64,000 nucleotides of DNA from Ooceraea biroi. Taxonomy: Eukaryota; Arthropoda; Insecta; Hymenoptera; Formicidae. The stretch is taken from contig NC_039507.1 in assembly GCF_003672135.1 (NCBI RefSeq), forward strand, positions 12,888,278-12,952,277, read 5' to 3'. A model generated the notes under the pieces. That model saw only the letters and a list, made by a program, of their open reading frames with translations, made no database searches and had not been told where the DNA came from. This document shows positions 47,015-57,676 of the stretch, piece by piece. The translations under genes were made by a program, and so were the position numbers. Position 1 is the first letter of the stretch, and each line of letters begins with the position of its first letter.

Positions 47015-49819
47015 ATGTTACGGGCAACGTTTTTAATCGCGATATGCGCCCTTGCCGTCGTGCACGCCGCGAATCTAGAAATTGTGCCCGACGAGGAGCT
47101 CCTGAATCTGATAAAAACCGAAAAATACGTCGTCGTCCTGTTCAGTAAGTTTGTTTTTTTTTTCTTACTTCAATCGTTTAAATGTTATCTCAGGAAGGAG
47201 CAATAGACACTAATCGCAAGTTAAATACGTTACTAATCGCGGGAGACGAGCATTACGCACCGATTACACGCGATTTGCGTACAGCTTTGTGTCATAAATC
47301 GGTCAGTCCTGTCTCAGCTGAGAAACGACTCATTTTCCAGACAATGATAATCTATTCTATACTAATATATAGAGGTAAACTTTGTTCCATTGTTCGGGGT
47401 AATCTCAGAAACTACTAAACCGATTTGAAAAAATCTCACTGGTGGATAGCTTAGATCTTCCTGAGTAACATAGGCTATGTGCAATCGTCTTGCAACTTCT
47501 AAAAATGTGCGCATCGTAAAAAAATACGTTTTTTATGCTTTATATTTTCCAAATATACCGAGCGCGCGGAGCGCGCGAGGAACAAGCACCAGCTAGTCTA
47601 AGATACAGTTGATTGTTGAATAAAATTTTACGCAAGCTGAACGTGATGTTCGTTTCTCTGCTGACGGTCTGAAGTATCCAATAATGTAGAACAATGAACG
47701 TTTAAGGCTGTACTCCAGTTAGCACTGCGAATAAAATACTTCCTATCGTTTTATTTGAAAGAAGAAAATAGAAGGTGTTTTATAGCATTCGCAGTGCTGG
47801 ACTATGCCTGAATCATCTTTAACCCCAGCTTCCCACACAGGAGTGCCTGAAATCCCAAGCAAAATAAAGTAATTCATGATTTTTGAATGTAACCTTTATT
47901 CACAAGCGAATATTTTACAAACTACTTTCTTTTTCAAATTTTCCTATGCACAGGCATATTCCCTGATGTGTGGTGTATAGATGGAAAAAAGTGACTTCAA
48001 ATCAGTCGATGTTTTCTTATATTTTTAACTAAATGTTAAATCCCAGTACCCCAGTGGGAAGCCTGTGAAAATTGAAAGCTAGGGTTAACCTCGCTAATGA
48101 TAATGGTTCTGTTCGCAGCCAGGAAAGATTGCCCGGAATGTGAGAATTATGAGAAGGTGCTGATTCAGTTGCGGGAGGACCTGGTGGACTCGCTGTCCAC
48201 ATGGATCGTCAAGGTTGTCGACAGTCAACTACTTCACCTGTACAGTTCCGATAAGGAACCCATTCTACTATTCTTCCGACATGGGCTTCCACTGTTGTAC
48301 GATGGTACGGATGCCGCAAGAAATAACAGTTATATAAATACACTCCGATTGTTTAATACATTGCTTCGTGATAATACATCTTGTCCTTCCATACACTTGT
48401 CATGATATGTCGCTAAACGTAGGCTTCTGCTTTCCCTAAATGTGCTTACAAATACAATACTTGTACTATAGAACTATGTCACGTGCGCTTTCCTTTCTAG
48501 GACGCTTAAACGACGAGGATATACTGACTATGTTCACGGAAAATAAAGTACCCGCGGTGAAGGAACTCACGGACGACACGTTTGAGCATCTAACTCAAGC
48601 GAGTAGCGGTGCGACGACCGGCGACTGGTTCATCATGTTGTAAGTCCTACTTACTTCTACTTTGCAGTCTACGCGGTGCATGATCGGCTATCTTATCTAG
48701 GTAATAATAACGGCAGTACGTTCTAATCGTGCGCGTGTAACACCAGTTACAGTACAGATTGCGTACAGTGCTTGCGTTTGATCGCGAGATGGGAGACGGT
48801 CGCCGCGAAGCTCAAGCAGAGGGTGAACGTGGCGCTCATCAACAAATCCACAACTGGGGTTTCCACAGCCAGGAGGTTCAACGTTTACGACACTCCGCAA
48901 TTTATATTGTGAGTACACGCGGATACAAGTCGCTGGTGTTCGCGCAGGATATTCTGTTATAATGTTTACACGTTATAATATTCGTAATATAACATTATTT
49001 ATACAGGGTGTCCCAAACTTACCGTATAACCCGTTAATGATGGATTCCTGAGTCCATTTGGAGACAAAAATCCTAATACCAAAATGTCGAGGCTGCTATA
49101 GTTTTTAAACGGGAAAGATTTAAAGTTCACTTAAGGACTGCGCGTATCAAAAAGACCCTTCCACAACAGTTCAACTCGACTCAATAGAAACAATAACACT
49201 CGAAATTATTATTCATTGTATTTCTTTGTATACTGCTGGCAAGACCGATGAATATCAAAATGATAATTTTTTTGTTATTGTTCTTATCTAGTTGAGTGAA
49301 GGAATCTACCATTAATAATTATTAATGGTTATACGGTAGATCTGGGACACCCTGTATACACGAACATAATATTCATATGTTAGAAATCCATATGCGAGTG
49401 GCATAAACGCAAGGAAAAGTAACAGATTTTACTTTGTACTTTGTACAGCTTCAGACACGGCAAAATGTACCGGTATGACACGGCGAGGTACGACGTCGGC
49501 TCCCTCGTATCATTCGCCAAGGAATGGTACAGAAACGTGAAAGCGGAAAAAGTGCCTGTCCCTCAAACTCCCTTGTAAGCTCGACGGTGCATGTGACCAT
49601 GCTAAAACTTATCATTCTTTTTTTCGCTTACTTTGTAAGTTTGTACATTGACGTATCGTTCGTTTCAGTGACGATTTCACGCAGATGATCGCGAACTTCC
49701 TTCGCGATAACCCGTGGATACTTAAGCTGAGCAGCATTTGCATCGGGATACTGGTCGTTATTACGGCTGTGTCGAAATTTAGGCACAAGCCCGAGACGCC
49801 GCAGAAGAAAGAGAAATAA
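47015..49819 (+). CDS. Thioredoxin-fold single-pass ER membrane protein, 295 aa
   Basis: Six exons: 47015-47144, 48119-48304, 48501-48639, 48753-48908, 49449-49574, 49669-49819, all with GT-AG sites and matching phases (888 nt). The protein starts with a signal peptide (MLRATFLIAICALAVVHA). Two thioredoxin-like units follow, with CPEC at 48-51 and CVQC at 155-158, then a TPQFILFRHG strand typical of the cis-Pro region. A membrane segment at about 263-281 precedes a short basic tail ending KKEK, a dilysine ER-retrieval signal. It is therefore probably an ER-resident thiol-disulfide protein of the TMX/PDI-related type with its redox domains in the lumen. I do not assign an orthologue. Intron 1 holds a Helitron fragment and intron 4 a MITE. 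Its 3' end faces ELMOD2. Confidence 0.9.
47356..47596 (+). mobile_element. 241-bp non-autonomous Helitron
   Basis: The 5' end TCTATACTAATATATAG is the common insect Helitron start. The 3' end has a GCGCGC-GGA-GCGCGC hairpin at about 47563-47577 followed by CACCAGCTAG and a T, fitting the CTAG|T Helitron terminus. It has no inverted terminal repeats and no target duplication. It sits in intron 1 of the thioredoxin-like gene, in sense orientation. Confidence 0.85.
49002..49356. mobile_element. 355-bp MITE, TACAGGGTGTCCC family, in intron 4
   Basis: TACAGGGTGTCCC at the left and GGGACACCCTGTA at the right, with TA at the right flank. The subterminal inverted arms share AATCTACCATTAA / TTAATGATGGATT. 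It is related to 39121-39531 in another gene's intron and non-coding. It lies between exons 4 and 5 of the thioredoxin-like gene. Confidence 0.85.
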
Positions 49820-50075
49820 GTCTATCGCGCTTTGATTTGCCAAAGGTACACGGATGTTTTTCTATCATTACCTACTAAACGTACTAAAATTAATTGTTAA
49901 TTGTACATTAGGTTATCGCACGTACAAGAGACAACTTGTGCAACTTCAGATTTAATAATGCATTATCACACGAACCTGTTTGTCTCTTTTAGGATTCTTC
50001 GACGAAGTTTCTCATTGTCATAGTAACAGTTTCATGAGAGATGATTGAGAAATGTTCGCTTATACATACATATAT

Positions 50076-50121
<46 letters not shown>

Positions 50122-51270
50122 TAGAATATAGAATTATGTCAGTTGAGCGTGTGCATATACCATCTCCAAATTAGTCGAAGACTAATATTGAAGAATCAAT
50201 ACTTGAACTATAACAACCTAATGTACAAATATCTGTCTTATATATAATTCCGGCATAGCAAATTAGATATATTTTTTACTCAAGAGATGCATTCAAACAC
50301 AGATAGAGCAAGTAGAGTGATAGGAAATTCAAAAATAAGAGCAAAGATATATTGTTATAGTTTCTTAAACTAACATGTGCTTTATCGAGAGAAAGATTGT
50401 TATTGTCGTCTACCTATTGCGCGCAATACATTCCAGCAATTGTGTATCATGACACGACTACGTTATATCTATTGTTCCAGACTTTGTTACTGCTCTTTTT
50501 TTTATATATATATAAACGATTTGTAAATAAATTAATTTTATTAAGAGGAGAGCAATTAGAAAAAAAATATAGCGTTAAATTGTAGCGATTACTGATTAAT
50601 CTCTCCCATGTATGAATTTTTTTTACATAAATATATCTTTGATGCAAGAGACTCGATGCCAATTTCCATCATTTGCCGTACCACATATGTGCACGCATGT
50701 GTGATAAATTTAATAGTGGAAATATTGCTTTTTTACAATACGATGAGCCATCTAGCTTAAATATATTTTCATTACGTTTTACAATAAATATTTCAAGTAT
50801 AAATATGCTTCAGATTATTTAAACTAAAATACAAGAGGCACAAGTGACAATGCTCATAAAATCACATGTAACGTTATGCACAATTTAACCAAATGCACAT
50901 ATGGCAAGCATTGACCTACAATTTCTTTCACAGAAATGAGGAATCTATATGTAAATTTACATAATCTATTTATATGTAAATGTACATAAACCTATGAAAA
51001 AGGATATATATATATAAAATAAAATTACAGTTAAAAGTACATAACGTTCATATGTGAATGCACTATAAAAGAAAAATAGTGATCTTTATAACGATCTGTC
51101 ATTCAATAAAATGCCATTTAAATATCACAACTAAAGCCGATATTGTAAACCTATACACGTAGATGTAAAAGATCAGTTTTTACGCGTACTAGCCCGGAAA
51201 TTGTACTTGTTCTCTATAAAACCATTTTGGTCTCGTCTTATGCATTTGTAAAAGGCATCCGCGTCCGCAA
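49820..51270. other. Convergent 3' region of the thioredoxin-like gene and ELMOD2
   Basis: AT-rich sequence holding the 3' UTRs of both genes, with a CA/TA microsatellite at about 50073-50119. A plus-strand AATAAA at 50526-50531 is a possible poly(A) signal for the thioredoxin-like gene. No gene is seen inside. Confidence 0.45.
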
Positions 51271-52221
51271 TTAAATATTGTCGACCGCCACGTTTATCCT
51301 AAAAACGGTTGACGGATTAGTCAATGCCGTTCTGATACTTTTCTCAAACTTCTCCTGTATCGAGGAGAACTCCATAATATTACTGGGTCTGGACTCGATC
51401 CAGAATCCGTCGAACTCGTAAAAGAGGTAACAGTAAAACTGATGAAAGGCACGAATCGTCGGCAGGGTCTTCGAGGAGTTGTATACGTGAGTCTGAGCGC
51501 TGCCGTCCCTCAGCAGCCTCAGCGCCATGCTGGTGAGGTTTATACCGACGATGGCGAACGCGTAGCCGTAACGCGGATGATGCGAGTGCGACAACACGTG
51601 CGTCGCCGTGCTGGGGTACTCTTGAGCGAAGTAAACGAGATTTTCCAGTCCCAGCATGCCCATCCCGCGGAAATCCGTCTTTGGATCGTCCCCTTGGAAG
51701 CCGATCTCCTGCCACTGCTTGGTCACCCTTGCGTCGAGGGGCTCGTACGGCATCAGCAGGTCCCACAGCTTCAGCAGCCGCCGCTCGTGCTCCGGATTGT
51801 CCGAGTTGTACGACGTCTTCCTCAGGTCCTCGCACTCCACGCACAGCTGACGGTAGCCCCAGATCAGCTCGACGCACTTGCCGAACGACTTGGGGAAATC
51901 AGGATGAGCCGTGGGATTGATCTTCTTCGTCACCAGCACGGTCCTGATCGCGTCCTCCAGGATCTTGCGCTCCGTCCTCGTGGTTATCCCACGCCGATCG
52001 GCGACGTCGTTCAGGTACGCGACGAGAGTCCTGATGTTTGAATTGCGCGACCGCCCGAGGCATTCCTTCACCGCGAACGTCCGCGGCGCCCCGGACGGCT
52101 GCCCGTAGCAGATTCTCTGGAGCTCGCACATCTGCGTGGTCTGGTGCAAGAACCATTTTACCAACGGCCTGAAGTACCAGCACACCAGGCTCCACACGTA
52201 CGTGAACATTCCTGCCGTCAT
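51271..52221 (-). CDS. ELMO domain-containing protein 2-like (ELMOD1/2 family), 316 aa
   Basis: A single coding exon. The ELMO domain carries the family's diagnostic signature WQEIGFQGDDPKTDFRGMG at residues about 170-188, which includes the Arg (R185) implicated in GAP activity of ELMOD proteins on Arl2. The N-terminus (MFTYVWSLVCWYFRPLVKW and CELQRI) matches ELMOD1/2. The family's known role is GTPase-activating protein for Arl2/Arl3/Arf, affecting mitochondria and ciliary trafficking. I start at Met 52219-52221 because the longer frame to 52290 crosses a likely splice acceptor (CTTTTAG|G near 52262), so the region upstream is probably a 5' UTR intron. A start four codons later (52207-52209) is also possible. 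The length is close to that of animal ELMOD2 (about 290-330). It diverges from PAM16. Confidence 0.93.
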   Translation of the reverse strand: MTAGMFTYVWSLVCWYFRPLVKWFLHQTTQMCELQRICYGQPSGAPRTFAVKECLGRSRNSNIRTLVAYLNDVADRRGITTRTERKILEDAIRTVLVTKKINPTAHPDFPKSFGKCVELIWGYRQLCVECEDLRKTSYNSDNPEHERRLLKLWDLLMPYEPLDARVTKQWQEIGFQGDDPKTDFRGMGMLGLENLVYFAQEYPSTATHVLSHSHHPRYGYAFAIVGINLTSMALRLLRDGSAQTHVYNSSKTLPTIRAFHQFYCYLFYEFDGFWIESRPSNIMEFSSIQEKFEKSIRTALTNPSTVFRINVAVDNI

Positions 52222-52639
52222 CGATCGGCGGTAGCTGTCAAAGCGACGCGCGCGCGATGATCCTAAAAGCACTGCATTACCGTCGCGCATTATTGTTATC
52301 CAATCATTATTGTCGCTTCATCTGAATGATCGATTCTTACCGCGCAACGTATCAAATTAATACGTGAGGAACGCCGGACATCCGCGCGATTAACCTCGCC
52401 GATCCCGTCTTACTGCTCTCCTCCCTCACTCGCGGATACATCAGAATACACGTGCATCGGCGTCCCTGTCTCTGCACTCACAAATCGGCACTTGGGCCGT
52501 TCGGCGTCATGTCATATATATACTTTGACTTTGATCCCTGAAATCAAAGGTCGACAGGAGTGACGAGCGATCTCCGAATCGATCTTGAGGTCCTCCTGCG
52601 GTAAACGCACCAAGTTATGGTCAAGGTTAAGTCGTGTCC

Positions 52640-52882
52640 ATATCGCATATCCTTATTGCAAAATCAGCCTTTTTGCAATAATGCTTTTTGCGAAAGTATC
52701 GATTGTTTCTCAATTAAACTAACCTAGTCTAGCTTAGACGTCTAGCCATTTTTGCAAAAAGGCTAAAGTGCATCAGTCTAATCGAGAGACGATCGAAAAC
52801 GTTTGCTTTCGCAAAACGACGCCGGGTTGCAAAAGGACTAGCCTTGTGCAAAAAGGTTGATTTTGCAATAAGGCTGCGATAT
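52640..52882. mobile_element. 243-bp palindromic MITE
   Basis: The ends ATATCGCATATCCTTATTGC and the complement of ATATCGCAGCCTTATTGC extend through TTGCAAAATCAGCCTTTTTG, with small differences. It is TTGCAAAA-rich and non-coding. The target duplication is uncertain. Confidence 0.75.
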
Positions 52883-52935
52883 CCATAAGCGAGCTCTATA
52901 TTCTATACTTTTATTTTTTATAAATGTTTGAGATG

Positions 52936-53140
52936 CAAATTGCAAAATCGGGCTCTTTACAAAGGTTTATACATATACAAGGAATCCATATAAAGAAAGG
53001 AGTGAACATTTTTTCGAATTTCAATCTCAATACCATGATAAATGAGCAAAACATTTATTCATTCATTTATCATGGTATTGAGATTAAATTCGAAAAAAGT
53101 TTTGTATAAACCTTCGTAAGGAGCTCGATTTTGCAATTTG
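52936..53140. mobile_element. 205-bp palindromic MITE
   Basis: The arms start CAAATTGCAAAATCG and end CGATTTTGCAATTTG. A second inner palindrome is formed by TTTCAATCTCAATACCATGA and its complement around 53015-53090. Fully folded, it forms one long hairpin. Confidence 0.75.
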
Positions 53141-53660
53141 GACCCCAAAAATTGATTAAAAAAATGGAAGTATGAGATTTTATACAACATATTTGTACTT
53201 TAGGTGAAACTTAAAAGAAAGTAAATTTCTAGACTTTTTTCAAAAAACTCGCTCTCTAGAAAAGAGAGAGCTGCCGATCCTTTTGAACACAATTATAATC
53301 CATTAATTTTCATACTGAGGCCGAAAAACGAAAAGTAAAAACGATTCCATAGTTCATTTTTATTCCGCTACGGGATCCTACTGTCATTCGATCCTGTCGA
53401 CCACTCGACCCTCGAGATGCATCTCAAATATCTCAATTCCCGGGCAGGCGCGAGTTACGATTGTCGCGTGTAGCGGTTAGGTTCCCCCATGGTATGTACA
53501 TGAGGTGTAACCGCTAGCTAATGCACGCACGAGAGGACAAGCTTGCGCGAACGCACGTTAGTTTGGAACGGTGTCAATCGATCACCTAGCCAGAAGCGAG
53601 AATCATCCTCAACGTGGCAGCCGGCTCGTACGAGTGCGAGTTGCCGCACGAGCGGAGGTT

Positions 53661-54074
53661 ATGGCGAAGTACCTGATACAGATCATCGTGATGGGCACGC
53701 AGGTCGTCGGCAAAGCGTTCGCACGTGCGTTGCGCCAGGAAATCGCGGCGAGCCAGGAAGCTGCACGAAGGGCAGGTGGTGGAAGGCAGGGCGCGCAACA
53801 CGCCGCTGCCAATACCAGAAGCGGGCTCACGCTGGACGAGGCGCTTCGCATCCTCAACGTCGAGCGTCCTGATCAGAAGGAATTGATCGAACAAAACTAC
53901 AAATATCTCATGGAAGCTAACGACAGATCGAAGGGCGGTTCGTTCTACCTACAGTCGAAGGTTGTCCGTGCCAAGGAACGCATCGACGATGAACTGAGGA
54001 ACCAAAAGGCCACCGAGACACCACCGTCCTCGCAAACGAGCTCAACGAGTCAAGAAGCTTCCAGGCAGCCATAG
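53661..54074 (+). CDS. Mitochondrial import inner membrane translocase subunit Tim16 (Pam16/Magmas), 137 aa
   Basis: An intronless frame. Pam16 is a J-like regulator that forms a heterodimer with Pam14/Tim14 and restrains its stimulation of mtHsp70 at the TIM23 motor on the matrix side of the inner membrane. The N-terminus MAKYLIQIIVMGTQVVGKAF is the conserved hydrophobic targeting/anchor segment. The J-like domain (about 52-105) contains LNVERPDQKELIEQNYKYL and NDRSKGGSFYLQSKVVRAKE. The HPD catalytic triplet of true J proteins is replaced by DRS, as expected for the inactive Pam16 fold. The C-terminus is Ser/Thr-rich and variable. Length fits the family (about 125-150). I chose ATG 53661, since upstream in-frame codons have no family match. 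A poly(A) signal lies at 54140-54145. Confidence 0.97.
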   Translation: MAKYLIQIIVMGTQVVGKAFARALRQEIAASQEAARRAGGGRQGAQHAAANTRSGLTLDEALRILNVERPDQKELIEQNYKYLMEANDRSKGGSFYLQSKVVRAKERIDDELRNQKATETPPSSQTSSTSQEASRQP

Positions 54075-54139
54075 GATTTATCTCTAGTCTATTCTAATTC
54101 TAGAAGTCTGTACATAACGATGTATATGTGCATCATACT

Positions 54140-54145
54140 AATAAA
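54140..54145 (+). terminator. Poly(A) signal of PAM16
   Basis: AATAAA 66 nt downstream of the PAM16 stop codon. Another AATAAA follows near 54335. Confidence 0.65.
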
Positions 54146-54563
54146 TAGCAAAATTCGATCATCGAGATCGGAATAACTTTGGCATACACGCACGGACCTA
54201 GCTATCGTTCTCTTCTATCGGGTACAAAATTTTCTAGATTTCTAATATATTCTTTTAAAAGCATCAAGTCGATTGTAAGTTCAAACTATGTATTTCGAGC
54301 AGAGAGATATACCTATTGTTTAAGATTTTTCTAAGAATAAATACTGAGCAATGATACATAAATTTGCAGCTATTGCATCATGTCACGCAGTGATGTATCC
54401 GAGTAAAATGAAAAGAGGGAGACAAAGGTATTCTTATTCATGTATGTATATTCGGCAGATATTATATACAAGTTATCGATATTATACAAGTCTTTGAAGT
54501 TGTCGCTCTTATACGACACTTTTCGTTATTAAAACTCTGTATTAAACATCAAAAGCCGGCGCT

Positions 54564-57500
54564 CTACTTCGTTAAACCAGCTACTTTCGCATCCTGTGGT
54601 TCAATCCGATTTTGCGCCTGGCGTATGATCAGTCGCTCTTGGTTGTGACGTACAGACCATAAACTCGGCAAGTGCTTCGGATTCATAGTGATAAGGAAAT
54701 GCTCCCGCCACATACGCTCCAGTTCAATCAGTCCACCTTCCTGTCGTTGGAAATACTGCACCACCTGTCGCACACGAACCGGACGAGTAGTAAAAGTCAC
54801 AAAACGAAATAGCGGCTCGACTTCAGAGTCGGATTAAGGGGGGAAGGGGGGACTAAGCCCCGGGCCTCGCTTATTAAGGGGCCTCACCCGAGCATCATTC
54901 AAGAATATTTATTTTCCGAATAAATGGGCTTGAAAACCCTTATCCGACCCTGCTCGACTTGAACTTCAAATGAATACCTTTAATCCGTGCGGCTGATATT
55001 TGCACTGATTAAGCGGCTGTTGGATCAGCGTGGACTTCAGCTGCTCGTTCAGGGTACTCAGTAGATCTGGCGTGATCTTCTGTTTCCCCGTGTATTCCAG
55101 TACGAAATTCTCGAACTCCTCGCGTCGCCCCGAAGGGAGTGATACTGTATCATTCAACGCCTTGACGGCTGAATGCAGTTTCCGATAGTTGTTGACGTAT
55201 TTGTCTCGCACGTGGGAGAGCGGCCCAATCAACGGTGCATCGCACATGTCTGCTAGCTTTCTTCTGAGCTGCAGATCATGGCTGTTACTAATCTCATGGC
55301 AAGGTGGGCACAGTAGCAGCACATCGTGAGACTGATGTGCCTTCATCACCACTGAAAACAGATGCCCAATACTTTTAGTTACGAGTACAAGTAAAATGGA
55401 AATAAATAAATAATGAGTGACTAGTCAATTATACGCTTTCTTTGAATTGACTTACGTGGGAAATATTTGCGATACTCCCGCGGCACGACATTTTTTCGAA
55501 TGAATTTATCGGTGCATCCGCAGACTACGCACTGATTGACCTTCACTTGCGTGTAGTACTGGCCGACTTCGCCCAAGGCTCGGCCAGACGGCTCGAAATT
55601 TAATCTCACTGTAAATGGTTCTGTCGACACAAGCTCGCCCAATTTCTTCGTGATGTACCACTCGGCTTTCTTGCGGTCGCAGGTACACAATATATCTCCA
55701 TCAGGCGCTTGCAGGTAACAATTATGATACAACGGTTTGATCCTTGTCGGTATTGAATTCTTTCGTTCGATATTGCTATTATTGTTCTTATCGGTTATCG
55801 GTGACCTTTTGACAACATTTGGAATGTTGTTACATGTATTGTCCGTACTTGGTGATCGTTGAGCCCTGTACCTTAAAAACAAAACGAGATATCCTTGTAC
55901 ATTTTAAACGTGCACAGATTATTATAAACTTATAAAATGCAATGACTCGTCGGTTTTTGTACCTCGTATCAACTACTCCAGCAGGCAGGCCGTGAACCCG
56001 CACGTTTACATCACTATTCAACATATTACATAAATAAATCCCTAATCTTTGCCATAATGAATACTTTTGCATCTCTTTCTGCCTTATCTGCAAACAAATA
56101 TTCAAAGGTGAAGAGTATAGCGTGCAATTCTTACGGCAAAACCGTATGAAGAAACAGATACTTGGTTAATCTCCTTACTTTGTGATAAATGATAACAGAT
56201 GCAAGTGCATCACAAGCGGCGTACGCCACTTGTTCGTCGGAGAGAGTGCCAACGTCCCAATCCCCGCATCTCACTTCTACTATTTTGTCCATCTCAATGT
56301 TAAGATACTCTAAACTCATGGCAGCTAAGCTTTTTCGGCTCGGTAGACGGAGGGTCTCGGATAGATTTCTCAAATCGAGAGTACCACTGACTCTGCAACC
56401 ATAATCCTTGACAATCTTCTGTCCATCTTCGAACGAAGCTATCCCAACTTTGAGAATCTGCTTACTAGCCAGCAGTTCCTGCAAAACAAAAAGTGCAATA
56501 ATTATTGAAGGATCACCTCGTTAGTTTCGTACGTTATTTGTAACTGCATATTTTTCAACCGCAAAATGCAACTACTCGTACCTTTAGTTTAGGCGGAACA
56601 TATCCGATTTTCCCAAGGCGGAATAGAGCAACTACTCCATTGTAAGTGGCCAACTGTAATAGGGAAACGGGTCCTTCCTTGACCCATTCGCAATCAAAAC
56701 CCAATACGCCACCGGATAGATTACTAAGAAGAAAAATGTACACAAATTAGTAACTTTTTTACATAATATAAAATAAAGAAGTATGCAAGCATAATATTTC
56801 TGGTAACATTTTGCAAAGTAGATTTTGAAGCTGATGCAGCAGCATATATTATAAAAGTACTATTATTTTTATATGGAAGTGAATAATACAAATTTATAAT
56901 ATATGCTAAAAATAGTCTAAAAGGATAAAAGTTTATGTTATCATTTCGAATTTAAGTTACAAAGTCTCCAATTACAGTAATAATTATATTAAATAATATC
57001 GATCAGAATTTTATGTGCTAGGCATGGTAATATCTGTACAAGTAGAGCCTTCTTCATACTTTCAAGGACATCTTAGATGTATCCTCTTTCATACACAAGG
57101 AGAGGCTCACTCTGGTATTGAGTGAGACCATCCCCAAAAAAATGTAAACAATACTTGAGAGAACGGCCGTTTCCATCATATTATTGGAAGTTATACAAGA
57201 AACGGCAACGTATATCCATACTTGATGCTCATAGAAATTATTATAGAAAATATTATAGGAAGAAACATTAGAAAATGATAAAGAAACTAAGATAAATAAT
57301 ATGAGATAAAGAAATAAATTAGGACAAACACTTATTCGACAGAATGAAGATAGAATCTCCACTGCGCTTACCAGCGAATACGTTGTACGGCGTAATCGCA
57401 TTTCTCTGGAGAGTCCGCCAGGATGATCTTGTCCAATATAAGCTTAACTCCGTTTTTGTCGTCGTTTTCCTTATCATTATTAGTATTATTACTATTATTA

Positions 57501-57676
57501 ACAGTATTCTCGCGTTTAACTTTACATTTGCCGTTATCCCTGCTGCTATCTCGACTCTTTAGATTTTTGTACAGATGTTTTACGCTACGAAGCACGTTGT
57601 TGCGATACTTCGAAGCTAGAAAGACGAGCCCCACAGTCACGCAAACGAGAAACATGTTGTTACGTGCGGGAACCAT
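54564..57676 (-). CDS. Exonuclease 3'-5' domain-containing protein 2 (EXD2), 620 aa
   Basis: Seven exons on the minus strand: 57372-57676, 56582-56723, 56179-56478, 55963-56087, 55456-55871, 54978-55351, 54564-54764 (1863 nt, all phases consistent). Vertebrate EXD2 has almost the same length. An N-terminal membrane segment (about 8-24) matches the outer-mitochondrial-membrane anchor of EXD2. The DEDDy nuclease core has D112 and E114 (GFDCEW), D184 (LDLR) and Y235 with D239 (YAACDA). The C-terminal part has the NCYLQAPDGDILCTCDRKKA motif, paired CxxC groups (CVVCGC, CPPC) and an HNH-like HDVLLLCPPCHEI segment. It ends with a PHGLKVVQYF region interrupted by intron 6. Vertebrate EXD2 acts on mitochondrial RNA and in double-strand-break resection. 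It is convergent with PAM16 and divergent from the THAP gene. Confidence 0.95.
54824..54952. mobile_element. 129-bp hAT-type MITE in EXD2 intron 6
   Basis: An exact 8-bp target duplication, CTCGACTT, lies at 54816-54823 and 54953-54960. The ends are CAGAGTCGGATTAAGGG and, inverted, CAGGGTCGGATAAGGG. An internal GGGCCTC/GAGGCCC palindrome is present. Without it intron 6 would be 76 nt, so it enlarged the intron to 213 nt but did not create it. Confidence 0.92.

Larger units (their letters stand above)
52222..53660. promoter_or_regulatory. Divergent promoter region between ELMOD2 and PAM16, with two MITEs
   Basis: About 1.4 kb separates the two start codons, which point away from each other. 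It should hold both promoters and the 5' UTRs. It contains a GC-rich 5' flank on each side and two adjacent short palindromic elements (52640-52882 and 52936-53140). Confidence 0.6.

Noticed and set aside
50073..50119. CRISPR-like or satellite array
   Set aside because: It is a simple CA/TA microsatellite; no spaced repeats occur anywhere in the window.
51380..52195. Large frames overlapping ELMOD2 on both strands
   Set aside because: They are shadows of the GC-rich ELMO-domain exon.
52222..52290. Longer ELMOD2 N-terminus from 52290
   Set aside because: The 23 extra residues have no family counterpart and contain a likely splice acceptor; the MTAGMF start fits the family N-terminus.
54765..54977. 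EXD2 intron 6 created de novo by the hAT MITE (intronisation)
   Set aside because: At first exon 7 seemed to begin inside the duplicated site, leaving only 25 nt of original intron. The acceptor CGACAG at 54765 gives GLK|VVQYF, which matches the conserved EXD2 order, and implies a normal 76-nt ancestral intron.
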